From positions 1-64,000 of the forward strand of contig CP054189.1 in NCBI GenBank assembly GCA_015709495.1: 64,000 nucleotides of DNA, given 5' to 3'. A program made the position numbers and the translations under genes. This DNA is from Chthonomonadaceae bacterium (GTDB taxonomy: Bacteria > Armatimonadota > Fimbriimonadia > Fimbriimonadales > Fimbriimonadaceae). The notes under the pieces were generated by a model, which saw only the letters and a list, made by a program, of their open reading frames with translations, had not been told where the DNA came from and searched no databases. Shown here one piece after another: positions 8,521-16,987 of this stretch (position 1 is the stretch's first letter; each line of letters begins with the position of its first letter).

Positions 8521-10949
8521 TGTCAGACGTCAAGACCCCCCTTGAGACCGAGCCGACCGAACCCGAGTTGGAAGCGGAACTGCACGACGAGGACCCCTCG
8601 TCCGAGGAATTCCGCCCCGAGGTCCCCACCGAGCTCAGCATTCTGCCTCTTCGCGACTCCGTGATCTATCCAATGCTCATCGCGCCCTTAAGCGTGGCGA
8701 GGGATTCTAGTATCCAACTCATCGACGAGAGCATCGTAGGCAACAACCGCGTCATCGGCGTGATCGCGCAGCGCAAGCCCCACATCGAGCAGCCTACGTT
8801 CGACGATGTCTATGAGACTGGCTGCGCCGTGATCATTCGCACCCTGGTGAAAATGCCGGATGCGGTTCGCTTGATCGTTCAGGGCATCTCGCGCTTCCGG
8901 ATCGTCGAGCGGCTCCAAGAAACGCCCTACCTTCGCGCAAGGGTCGAAGTGATCGACGAGACTCCCGCGGGCGAAGACACGGCCGAGGATGTAGAGGCTC
9001 TGAGGCGCTCGGTGGCGGCTCTTTTTGAACAAGCGATTCGGCTTTCGCCCCAGCTACCCGACGAGCTCAGGAGCCTCACACAGGCCGTCCAGGAAACCAA
9101 CGTCATGTGTGACCTTGTCGCTGCGCACATGACCCTGAGCCTCGAAGACAAGCAGAGCATCCTCGAGACCGTGGACATTCAGGACAGGCTAAGAGCGCTG
9201 CTCGAAATGCTCAGCAAGGAAGTGCGGGTGCTCGAACTCACCTCCAAAGTCCAGAGCGAGGTCAACGTCGAACTTAGCAAGTCGCAGCGGGAGTATTACC
9301 TTCGCGAGCAACTCAAGGCGATTCAGCGGGAGCTCGGGGAGTCCGACGATAGGTCTGAGGAACTCGAGGAGCTTCACGATAAGATCGAGCAAGCCGGGAT
9401 GCCCCAGGAGGCGCTTCGAGAAGTCCATCGGGAGTTCGACCGGCTGCGCAGGATGTCGCCAGGGGCGCCTGAGTACACCGTCGCGCGAACCTACATCGAC
9501 TGGATGGTTTCGCTTCCTTGGAGTTCCTCGACCGAGGACAACGTAGATCTCACGCGTGTTCGGGATGTCCTCGACAGCGATCATTTCGGACTCGACAAGA
9601 TCAAGGAGCGGATCCTTGAGTTCCTTGCCGTTCGAAAGGTCAAGAAAGACGGCAAGATTCGGCAGCCGATCTTGTGCTTTGTAGGCCCCCCCGGCGTGGG
9701 TAAGACCTCGCTCGGACGTTCGATAAGCCATGCGATGAATCGGAACTTTATCCGAATCTCGCTGGGAGGAATGAGAGACGAAGCTGAGATCCGGGGCCAC
9801 CGCCGGACCTACATCGGCGCGCTCCCCGGCCAGATCATCCAAGGGCTCCGGCGGGCTGAGTCCAACAATCCCGTATTCATGTTGGACGAAATCGACAAGC
9901 TGGGCATGGACTTCCGGGGCGATCCCGCGTCGGCTTTACTTGAGGTACTCGACCCCGAACAAAACGTTTCGTTCCGGGATCACTACATCGACGCGCCGTT
10001 TGATTTGAGTAGAGTTTTCTTTATTACTACGGCAAACCGACTTGATACCGTACCGCCCCCCCTCAGAGACCGCATGGAGGTCATCGAGCTTGGAGGTTAT
10101 ACAGAGGACGAGAAGCTGGAGATCGCCAAGCGGCATCTGATCGGCAAGCAGGTCGAAGAACACGGCTTACGGCCCTCCCAGATTCAGTTTGAGGATCGTT
10201 CGGTCCGCAAACTGATTCATAACTACACGCGTGAGGCTGGCGTTCGCAACCTCGAACGTGCCATCGCCGGCGTCGTTCGGCGCGCCACAAGGCTTTTTGC
10301 CGAAGGTCGGCGGGCCAAGGTCGTCGTCTCCGAGAAGTTCTTGGAGTCTGCGCTTGGGGCGCCTCGGTTTCTGAACGAAGAGGTCGAGGAGCGCAACCTG
10401 CAGCCGGGCATGGCGGTGGGCCTCGCATGGACCCCGGTCGGCGGCGATGTTCTGTTCGTCGAGTCCGCTAAGATGCCGGGAAGCAAGGGACTGATCGTGA
10501 CGGGTCAGCTTGGCGATGTCATGAAAGAAAGCGTGCAGGCCGCCCTCAGCTACATTCGAAGCCGAAGCTCGGACCTTCGCATCGACCCCGACATCTTCGA
10601 TAAGCACGAGATTCACGTCCACGTCCCCGCTGGGGCGGTGCCCAAGGACGGGCCTTCCGCGGGCATTACGATGCTCGTGGCGCTGGTCTCGCTGCTGACG
10701 GGAAAGACGATTCGCCGCAAGCTGGCAATGTCGGGCGAAATCACGCTCAGCGGGCACGTCTTGCCCGTCGGCGGCATCAAGGAAAAGGTGCTCGCCGCCA
10801 AGCGCGCCGGCGTGACGACGATCATTTTGCCTGAGGACAACAAGAAGGACTACCTTGAGGACGTCCCGGAAGAGGTGCGTCAAGAGCTCAAGGTCCACTT
10901 CGTTTCGAGGGTCGAGCCCGCCGTCAAGATCGCGTTCGATAAGAAGTAG
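8520..10949 (+). CDS. lon: ATP-dependent protease Lon (endopeptidase La)
   Basis: 809 residues, normal length. Order: N-terminal substrate-binding LON domain (ELSILPLRDSVIYPMLIAPL), central coiled region, AAA+ module with Walker [11 protein letters not shown] and Walker B-like FMLDEIDK, then the S16 protease domain. The catalytic dyad is S713 in PKDGPSAGIT and K756 in GGIKEKVLAAK, the same 43-residue spacing as E. coli Lon. It degrades damaged and regulatory proteins in the cytoplasm. It is translationally coupled to hsp20 by TAATG. Confidence 0.97.
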   Translation: MSDVKTPLETEPTEPELEAELHDEDPSSEEFRPEVPTELSILPLRDSVIYPMLIAPLSVARDSSIQLIDESIVGNNRVIGVIAQRKPHIEQPTFDDVYETGCAVIIRTLVKMPDAVRLIVQGISRFRIVERLQETPYLRARVEVIDETPAGEDTAEDVEALRRSVAALFEQAIRLSPQLPDELRSLTQAVQETNVMCDLVAAHMTLSLEDKQSILETVDIQDRLRALLEMLSKEVRVLELTSKVQSEVNVELSKSQREYYLREQLKAIQRELGESDDRSEELEELHDKIEQAGMPQEALREVHREFDRLRRMSPGAPEYTVARTYIDWMVSLPWSSSTEDNVDLTRVRDVLDSDHFGLDKIKERILEFLAVRKVKKDGKIRQPILCFVGPPGVGKTSLGRSISHAMNRNFIRISLGGMRDEAEIRGHRRTYIGALPGQIIQGLRRAESNNPVFMLDEIDKLGMDFRGDPASALLEVLDPEQNVSFRDHYIDAPFDLSRVFFITTANRLDTVPPPLRDRMEVIELGGYTEDEKLEIAKRHLIGKQVEEHGLRPSQIQFEDRSVRKLIHNYTREAGVRNLERAIAGVVRRATRLFAEGRRAKVVVSEKFLESALGAPRFLNEEVEERNLQPGMAVGLAWTPVGGDVLFVESAKMPGSKGLIVTGQLGDVMKESVQAALSYIRSRSSDLRIDPDIFDKHEIHVHVPAGAVPKDGPSAGITMLVALVSLLTGKTIRRKLAMSGEITLSGHVLPVGGIKEKVLAAKRAGVTTIILPEDNKKDYLEDVPEEVRQELKVHFVSRVEPAVKIAFDKK

Positions 10950-10967
10950 TCACGCCGCTAACGGCTC

Positions 10968-10973
10968 TACAAT
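10968..10973 (+). promoter_or_regulatory. Putative -10 element (TACAAT) before a 21-codon ORF
   Basis: TACAAT ends 7 nt before ATG 10981, the same spacing as at hsp20. No -35 consensus is visible. Confidence 0.35.
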
Positions 10974-10980
10974 TCGAACT

Positions 10981-11046
10981 ATGCCAGCCAGAAAGCGAGG
11001 CACGGACGGTCACCCATACGCCTGCCTTTCTTTGTCAAGATTCTAG
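10981..11046 (+). CDS. Possible leaderless small ORF (21 aa)
   Basis: ATG 10981 opens a 21-codon frame whose product is basic at its start (MPARKRGTDGHPY) and ends in TAG at 11044-11046. The only evidence is the perfectly spaced TACAAT upstream. It sits between lon and the cytochrome promoter and ends 14 bp before that promoter's -35. It could be a small protein, a leader, or a chance frame. Confidence 0.25.
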   Translation: MPARKRGTDGHPYACLSLSRF

Positions 11047-11059
11047 CAGCTTTCGACCG

Positions 11060-11088
11060 TTGACATCGCACGTCGCACGTTCCATAAT
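11060..11088 (+). promoter_or_regulatory. Near-consensus sigma-70 promoter of the multihaem cytochrome operon
   Basis: TTGACA at 11060-11065, a 17-bp spacer, and CATAAT at 11083-11088. This is one of the two best -35/-10 pairs in the window. Transcription would start near 11095, leaving a leader of about 95 nt before ATG 11190. Confidence 0.7.
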
Positions 11089-11189
11089 GGGGCTGGACGC
11101 ATCCTGAAAGCCGCTTGAAGCGCTGGATCGACCAACGACAACAAGGATAACTAGGCTTCGGAGATGTGGCCGTCAAGGTAGGCTACGCA

Positions 11190-12176
11190 ATGAAGCTGTG
11201 CAAGACAAACCTGTTTGCGATCGCCGTAGCGCCTTTCGCACTTGTCGCCCTAGGCAGCGCTCCACAGGAGGCTCCGCAAGGCAAATTGCCTGACAGCCTC
11301 TTCTCCCAAGCGAAGGAAGAGGATTTCCTCGGGTCGGCGGCTTGCGAGACCTGCCACGCCGAGGCCTCGCTGAGCTTCGCAAGGTCGCCGCACGCCGCAT
11401 ACTCCAACAACCCCAAGCAGAGTTACGACAAGCAGGGCTGCGAATCATGCCATGGCCCCGGATCGTTCCATCTCGACGAGGACAACCCGCGCAACATCAG
11501 TTTCCGCACGGAGTCTGCGGCGGAGACGTCGGCCACCTGCCTGCGGTGCCACGAAAGCGTAATGGGCAAACCTCACTGGGCGCAAACTGAACACGCGCGC
11601 GCCGATGTCTCGTGCGTGGGTTGCCACAGAATCCACATCCCCGAAAACGATAGCCTCCAGAACCGGGCCAAGGCCTTCCCGGGCGTCGACCTCGCAGTCA
11701 GGCAACAAACCGTCGCGCGGAAAGAGCCAAGCCTCTTGCTCAAGGCCGACGAACGAACCCTATGCGGGTCATGCCACAGGCAGGAAGCAGCTCAGTTTCG
11801 ACTCAACTCCCACCACCCCGTTCCCGAGGGGAGGATGGTCTGCAGCGATTGCCATTCGGTGCATCCGACACGAGCGACGGGGCGAAAGGTCGAGCCCGCC
11901 AAGCCCAACTGCGTCTCGTGCCACGGCCAGCATAGCGGCCCCTTCGTATATGAGCATGACGCCGTCAACCAGTGGGCAGGGGACGGTTGCGGTGAGTGCC
12001 ACCGAAGCCACGGAACAAGCAACCCACGCCTCCTGAAGTCGTTCTCCCGCGGCCTGTGCGCCCAGTGCCACACCGACAAGGCCGCGACGCACTACCCCGG
12101 CAGGACCTGCTGGCAGGCGGGCTGCCACATCGCCCTCCACGGGTCGAACTCAGACCCCTACTTCTTGAGCCGATAG
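11190..12176 (+). CDS. Decaheme c-type cytochrome, DmsE/MtrA-like
   Basis: 328 residues with a signal peptide (MKLCKTNLFAIAVAPFALVA). Nine CXXCH haem sites lie at residues 52, 84, 117, 142, 192, 218, 241, 267 and 290, and a tenth site of the form CX4CH lies at 307-313 (CWQAGCH), giving ten haems. Length and haem number match DmsE/MtrA/PioA periplasmic cytochromes that plug an outer-membrane barrel and carry electrons through it. The gene directly upstream of an MtrB-like barrel (10-bp gap) supports this. ATG 11190 is preferred over GTG 11166 because it gives the signal peptide and has an AAGGTAGG site. The electron donor in the inner membrane is not encoded next to it. Confidence 0.9.
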   Translation: MKLCKTNLFAIAVAPFALVALGSAPQEAPQGKLPDSLFSQAKEEDFLGSAACETCHAEASLSFARSPHAAYSNNPKQSYDKQGCESCHGPGSFHLDEDNPRNISFRTESAAETSATCLRCHESVMGKPHWAQTEHARADVSCVGCHRIHIPENDSLQNRAKAFPGVDLAVRQQTVARKEPSLLLKADERTLCGSCHRQEAAQFRLNSHHPVPEGRMVCSDCHSVHPTRATGRKVEPAKPNCVSCHGQHSGPFVYEHDAVNQWAGDGCGECHRSHGTSNPRLLKSFSRGLCAQCHTDKAATHYPGRTCWQAGCHIALHGSNSDPYFLSR

Positions 12177-12186
12177 GAACGATTGG

Positions 12187-13848
12187 ATGAGACCGATTTT
12201 CGGATGGAGATTCGCCGGACGCCCCCTCCAAAGGCTGGCGTCGATCGCCGCGATGGGGTTCCTCGTGGGCTCGGCCGCATGGCCGCAAGAAACCGAGCCA
12301 GAAGAAGAGCCTCCGCCCAAGCTGAGTAAGTTCGAGCTGAAACTGGGCTACCGGTACTGGGCGCTCCGCGGTAACGAACACAAGTATCGCCAGTACGCGA
12401 CTCCCGTCGAGGGACTCTATTTCGACCGAGTCGAATTCGCTCCGTTCTGGGGCGAATCTGGCGAGAACGGATCGTTCCTGTTTCGAGGGTCGATCGACGA
12501 AGACTACGTCGGGTCAACTCGCGTGACGCTCTTCAACGGGTCGTCGACCTTGGGAGCGAACTTCCAGTTTCATCGGTTCTTTGATGCGACGCCGACGGTG
12601 ATCGAATCCAGCAGCCGAAACGTCCGCGAAGCGTACTTGCACCAAGAACTCGGCGCCAAAGTGGGGATCACCGCCTCTACTCGAACCGACTTTGAGCGCA
12701 AGAACTTTGAGGCGCCCCAGGATCCTTTGAACCAGCGAACGACGACGAACGAAGTTGCCCTGAAAGGAGAGGTTCTTGGTGGGTTCGCAAGCGCTTCTTA
12801 TACGCAATGGCGCTATTGGGATCGCCTCGAAGCGCTGCCTGATGTCGATGTACGGCACTGGCAGGGCGCGTACACCAGGGACCTCTCGCCCAACCTCATC
12901 TTCGATGGCGCAGTCGGACGGACGGAGATTCGTCAGCAGGGAGGCGCCCGGGCCGACGTGGAGAACTGGTCGTTGGCGGGGCAATGGAGCCTCAGCGATA
13001 CCACCAGGTTGGGCTTTGGCTTTCGGAGGCAGACCCACGACCTGCCCCAGGTTCAGAGTACGTTCGTCCGGGAGCGGAACGAAAGCTTCGCCCGGCTGGA
13101 TACTCGGATCGGCGCATGGAAGGTCTCGGCAGCCTACCGCAGGGTGGAATCCGAACGGGTTCGGGACGACCACTCGTTCGTAGACGTACCGATTTGGAAC
13201 ACGGTCGACGCGAGGATTTCAGGGCGCATTTGCGATGGCTGGAGGCTGAGCCTCCGAGGCCAGCGGCAGTCCCTTCAAGGCCGCCCGGCGATGACCACGA
13301 GCGACCCCCGCTCGCTGTATTTCGACGACCGCACGTTTCTGCAAGCCAAAATCGATGGCGGCTCGGAGACCCTCTTTGGCTACGCGGCTTGGACTCGGCG
13401 GGAAAACGAACTCGACGCCCGCTCAGTGAACGTCCGGTCCGACCAGTTGTCTTTCGGGGCGACTTGGCTGTACGGCGATCGACTTGAGGTGTTTGGCGAG
13501 CACAACCTGGAGGTTCAGCGCGCCCGGAGCGAAGTGGCCGGGCCCGACGCGCTCGGGTTGTTCTTCCCCGACAGCCGCGCCACGACGTTCGGCGTGAATT
13601 GGATTGTCGACGACCAAACGAATTTGTCGGCAAGCTACACCTTTCTGGCGACGGACAACGACAACCCGCTCTCCCTACGGGACGGAAACTACGTCGGGGA
13701 TTACCTGTCCCTCTCGCTACTCCGGCGAATGCCTAACGGCGACGAATTCGGGCTCTCGTTCGCTCCGTGGCGATACAGTGACAAGATCGTTAGCCAAATG
13801 GCCTTCGACACGCTCGCCGTAGGGTTGACCTATTCTCGGAGGTTTTAG
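12187..13848 (+). CDS. MtrB/PioB-like outer-membrane beta-barrel
   Basis: 553 residues, N-terminal signal sequence (hydrophobic stretch near residues 17-31), then alternating aromatic/polar strands throughout. The region GYRYWALRGNEHKYRQY followed by GLYFDRVEF resembles the start of the MtrB/PioB decaheme-associated barrel family. It ends in Phe (LTYSRRF), the usual outer-membrane assembly signal. In MtrB complexes the barrel sheathes the decaheme cytochrome. It is shorter than Shewanella MtrB (about 670-700) and lacks the N-terminal CXXC of that protein; a single Cys is present near residue 349. It is flanked on both sides by multihaem cytochromes, which is the strongest support. Confidence 0.82.
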   Translation: MRPIFGWRFAGRPLQRLASIAAMGFLVGSAAWPQETEPEEEPPPKLSKFELKLGYRYWALRGNEHKYRQYATPVEGLYFDRVEFAPFWGESGENGSFLFRGSIDEDYVGSTRVTLFNGSSTLGANFQFHRFFDATPTVIESSSRNVREAYLHQELGAKVGITASTRTDFERKNFEAPQDPLNQRTTTNEVALKGEVLGGFASASYTQWRYWDRLEALPDVDVRHWQGAYTRDLSPNLIFDGAVGRTEIRQQGGARADVENWSLAGQWSLSDTTRLGFGFRRQTHDLPQVQSTFVRERNESFARLDTRIGAWKVSAAYRRVESERVRDDHSFVDVPIWNTVDARISGRICDGWRLSLRGQRQSLQGRPAMTTSDPRSLYFDDRTFLQAKIDGGSETLFGYAAWTRRENELDARSVNVRSDQLSFGATWLYGDRLEVFGEHNLEVQRARSEVAGPDALGLFFPDSRATTFGVNWIVDDQTNLSASYTFLATDNDNPLSLRDGNYVGDYLSLSLLRRMPNGDEFGLSFAPWRYSDKIVSQMAFDTLAVGLTYSRRF

Positions 13849-13902
13849 AGGCACCCCAGTTTTCGCAATTCAGGACATAGCAGTAGACAATAGAGGACAA
13901 CC

Positions 13903-15351
13903 ATGAAAGCAAGGCACTTTTTCGGAATCATTGCTGCGGCCCCGTTCCTAGCCAGCCTGTGGGCCCTGCAAAGTTGCGCTGGGCAAGGCGGGCCACTGGG
14001 AGGAGGCATCGATCCCGGCCTCTCGGCCGCCTTCTTGGCGCTGCTCCCGGCGGCCCAGAAGGATGCCGCCTACATCGGCGCTACCGGATGCACCGACAAC
14101 GGTTGCCACGGGGGGAGGGACGAAGAGGTCGTCTACCACCAGTGGATCGATACCAAGCACGCCTCCGTGGGCACCACGTGCGAGTCGTGTCATGGCCCGG
14201 GCAGCGTCCACCGTGACGGCCCAGCCGAGGACAACATCCTGACGTTCCCCAAGATCACTTCAGCAGTCGTGTGCGCCCAATGCCATGGGAAGGTCTATGA
14301 CGAATGGCGATTGTCGCAGCACAGCAAGCTCATCACCAGTCCGATCATGAGTGCCGTGCAGAACCCGAGCACTTATGCGAGAAACAGTCGGTGCGTTTCA
14401 TGCCATAGCGGGCTTTGGCGAACCCAGATCGACGAGGGAGGCGTCGACGTGCCCAGCATGTCCAACGCCGAAGTCCAGGTCATTGCCAACAACACGCTCA
14501 ACGACGTCCCGCACACCGCCAGTTGCGTAACGTGCCACGACCCGCATTCCAACACGGATTACCTGTCGGACGATGGGAAGCAAGTTCAGCTAAGGCATTC
14601 GGTGTTTAACGCAGATACGACCGAAATCGGCCCGGGAATGCCCGCAGCGACGTTCACGCGGTTCAACCAGATCTGCGCGCAGTGCCACAACGGCAGGGGC
14701 GCCAACCCCGCTGATTCCGCACTGACGTCGGGCACCGCAAGGCCCAATATGCACGACAGCAACCAGTTCAATATGCTGATGGGGATTGGCGGCGTCGAAG
14801 GGAGTGGACCGGTGATTCGCAACACCGCTCACGCCAACATTCCCGGACAGTGCTCCAAGTGTCACATGCCCGACAGCCGACACTCGTTCACGGTGAGCTT
14901 CGACAAGGGATGCAACCCTTGCCACACCGCGGCGGACGCTGCCGCCCGAACCTCGGTGGTCAAACAAGAGATCGTGGACAAGCTCTACGCCCTGCGGAAT
15001 CGCATGAACGCGTGGGCACTGGCCACGTTTGGCGACGAAGACATGTGGGAGTACACGGCCACCATTACAGGCGAGGGCAAGACTCCCCCGAACCAGACTC
15101 TCGTGCCAATTCAGGTCAAGCGAACAAGACACAACTACTACTTCGTCCTTCGGGACAAGTGCTTTGGGCCGCATAACTTCCCCTATGCCGACCACCTCAT
15201 CCGAATCGCAAATGAGAATATGGACGAGGTGTTTGCCAGTTCCGCTTCCATGCCAGGGCGGGATGCAGGGATGACCTATGAGCGCAAGATGGCGATCCTC
15301 CTATCCGACCTCGAGCGGACGAAACGGGCAGGCTGGAGCGAAGACGAGTAG
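13903..15351 (+). CDS. Octaheme c-type cytochrome lipoprotein, probable extracellular electron-transfer subunit
   Basis: 482 residues. The lipobox LQSC places the lipidated Cys at residue 25. Haem sites: CX4CH at 63-69 (CTDNGCH), then CXXCH at 93, 124, 164, 208, 258, 317 and 337, total eight. The block CESCHGPGSVH is typical of cytochrome c554-like multihaem proteins. The last 130 residues carry no haem motif. A lipid anchor plus its place behind a decaheme/barrel pair suggest the outer-face terminal cytochrome (role of MtrC). GAGG lies about 9 nt before the ATG. A strong terminator follows the stop. Confidence 0.88.
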   Translation: MKARHFFGIIAAAPFLASLWALQSCAGQGGPLGGGIDPGLSAAFLALLPAAQKDAAYIGATGCTDNGCHGGRDEEVVYHQWIDTKHASVGTTCESCHGPGSVHRDGPAEDNILTFPKITSAVVCAQCHGKVYDEWRLSQHSKLITSPIMSAVQNPSTYARNSRCVSCHSGLWRTQIDEGGVDVPSMSNAEVQVIANNTLNDVPHTASCVTCHDPHSNTDYLSDDGKQVQLRHSVFNADTTEIGPGMPAATFTRFNQICAQCHNGRGANPADSALTSGTARPNMHDSNQFNMLMGIGGVEGSGPVIRNTAHANIPGQCSKCHMPDSRHSFTVSFDKGCNPCHTAADAAARTSVVKQEIVDKLYALRNRMNAWALATFGDEDMWEYTATITGEGKTPPNQTLVPIQVKRTRHNYYFVLRDKCFGPHNFPYADHLIRIANENMDEVFASSASMPGRDAGMTYERKMAILLSDLERTKRAGWSEDE

Positions 15352-15376
15352 TCGCTCGTTCCGAGTTTGCCTAGAA

Positions 15377-15404
15377 GAGCCCGGGACCCTCCGGGCTCCT
15401 TTTC
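15377..15404 (+). terminator. Intrinsic terminator of the cytochrome operon
   Basis: Perfect 8-bp stem GAGCCCGG/CCGGGCTC with a 6-nt loop, followed by CTTTTCT. It lies 25 bp after the octaheme gene and just before the convergent mgtE end. Confidence 0.85.
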
Positions 15405-15419
15405 TAAAGGATTGCGGTC

Positions 15420-16811
15420 TCAGGCGAAATGGAGGATCGAGCGGGCGATTTCGAAGTAGATGATCAGACCCGTCGCATCGACGAAGGTCGAGATGAACGG
15501 AGCGCTCATCACCGCGGGATCGACGCCCATCCTCTTGGCCGCAATGGGCAAGACCGAGCCGATCAAAGCCGACCAGATCACGATCGCGATGAGGCTGAGG
15601 CCGACGACCGTCGACACAGGAACGCCTTCGTGCCACCCGATCATGGCGCGGAGGAACCCGACCGCGCCGAGCACGCCGCCGATGAGAAGGGCCGTTCCCA
15701 ATTCCCGCTTGAGCACGGGAAGCGCATCCCGCATTCGGATTTCCCCCACGGCCAAAGCGCGGGTGATCGTCGTCGTCACCTGCGAACCCGTATTGCCGCC
15801 CGCGCCGATCAGGAGGGGCACGAACACCATCAGCGTCGCGACCGTGACGACCGCGCCAGTCGAAGGCTCCGCTTGCTCGGCCTTGCCGACGTAGTGCCTC
15901 AGAACCGATCCTGTAAGCGTTTCCGCCACGAACAGGATCAAGAGCCAAGGCATCCTTCGCTTGAATAGCTGCCACGCGCTCAGCGACATGTACGCTTCGA
16001 CATCGCCGCTCACCGCCCCGAGCTTCAAGACATCTTCCGTTTCCGCCTCGCGGAGGACCGCTTGAGCGTCGTCGCCCGTGAAAATCCCGAGCATCCGACC
16101 CTCGATATCGAGCACGGGCAGAGCATAGAACCCGTATCTCGCCATCGTCCGAGCAGCGTCCTCCGCAGGCTCGAAGGCGCGACAACTCACGACGTCCGTT
16201 CGCATCAAATCAGAGGCTTTGCTGTCCTTCGAGGCCCGCAGAGCCTTCACCAAGCTAAACACCCCTGCCAACTTGCCGTCCTCGCTGAGAACGTACACGT
16301 CGTTGACGGTTTCGTACTGCTCCTCCGCCGACTTCTTCACGTTGTCGAGCAACTGCTTGACGGAGGTCTCGGGCGTCACCTTGAGGAAGCGCTCGGTCAT
16401 CAGGCGCCCGACGGAGTCTTCAGGGTAGGACATCAGACGCCGAATCTCTTGGGCGTCTTCGCGGGGGATCCGTTCGAGCAACGCTTCCCAACGCTCTGGG
16501 TCCAGTTCCTCTTCGAGATCGAGGGCGTCGTCCATCGGCAAGACGTCGAGGTACAGAGCCACTAGGTCGTCGGGAAGCTCTTTGACGAGGGCACGAGAGA
16601 CGTCCGTCGGCGCTTCGGTCAGCACTTGGGCCGCGTGCTCGGGGCTCATTTGGGTGAGCAGTTGCAAAGCCTGCTCTTCTTCGAGCCGCGTGAACACCTC
16701 CGCAAGGTCCTCGGGCCGAACCGCGTCGAGACGTTCGCGCACCCTCTCCGTGGAACCTTCGTCCAGGAGTTGCCGGGCTTCATCGAGCAGGTCGATCGCT
16801 TCGTCGGGCAT
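15420..16811 (-). CDS. mgtE: Magnesium transporter MgtE
   Basis: 463 residues. N-terminal superhelical MgtE domain rich in acidic and leucine residues (DVLPMDDALDLEEELDPERW), two CBS domains (about residues 140-265; LMRTDVVSC, ALPVLDIEGRMLGIFT), then five membrane helices with VPLLIGAGGNTGSQ and SVLPIAAKRMGVDPA, the pore motifs of MgtE. It is a Mg2+-gated Mg2+ channel of the inner membrane. ATG 16811 has AAGGA about 9 nt upstream. The open frame continues upstream for 278 codons, but that part is antisense to tilS and is not real. Confidence 0.95.
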   Translation of the reverse strand: MPDEAIDLLDEARQLLDEGSTERVRERLDAVRPEDLAEVFTRLEEEQALQLLTQMSPEHAAQVLTEAPTDVSRALVKELPDDLVALYLDVLPMDDALDLEEELDPERWEALLERIPREDAQEIRRLMSYPEDSVGRLMTERFLKVTPETSVKQLLDNVKKSAEEQYETVNDVYVLSEDGKLAGVFSLVKALRASKDSKASDLMRTDVVSCRAFEPAEDAARTMARYGFYALPVLDIEGRMLGIFTGDDAQAVLREAETEDVLKLGAVSGDVEAYMSLSAWQLFKRRMPWLLILFVAETLTGSVLRHYVGKAEQAEPSTGAVVTVATLMVFVPLLIGAGGNTGSQVTTTITRALAVGEIRMRDALPVLKRELGTALLIGGVLGAVGFLRAMIGWHEGVPVSTVVGLSLIAIVIWSALIGSVLPIAAKRMGVDPAVMSAPFISTFVDATGLIIYFEIARSILHFA

Positions 16812-16900
16812 GAGGTCACTTCCTTGAGTCTTGCGCGCTCCCTTCGAACCACGAGCATCGACGGGATGGGCGCGAGACGGGCCGCGCCAGCGTTCGTTCG

Positions 16901-16931
16901 AGTGTATCGCTCCGACGACGCCCTGCGTCAA
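16901..16931 (-). promoter_or_regulatory. Putative promoter of mgtE
   Basis: On the minus strand TTGACG (16931-16926) and TACACT (16906-16901) are separated by 19 bp. A leader of about 80 nt would follow before ATG 16811. I see no M-box-like magnesium riboswitch; the leader is too short for one. Confidence 0.35.
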
Positions 16932-16940
16932 CAACTTGGA

Positions 16941-16946
16941 TACAAT
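16941..16946 (+). promoter_or_regulatory. Putative -10 element (TACAAT) of tilS
   Basis: TACAAT lies 41 nt before ATG 16988, giving a leader of about 35 nt that carries AGGA just before the start. It is divergent from the mgtE promoter. Confidence 0.45.
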
Positions 16947-16987
16947 GACTACGGTCCGAGGAGTACTCCCCTCGAAGCTAGGAACCG

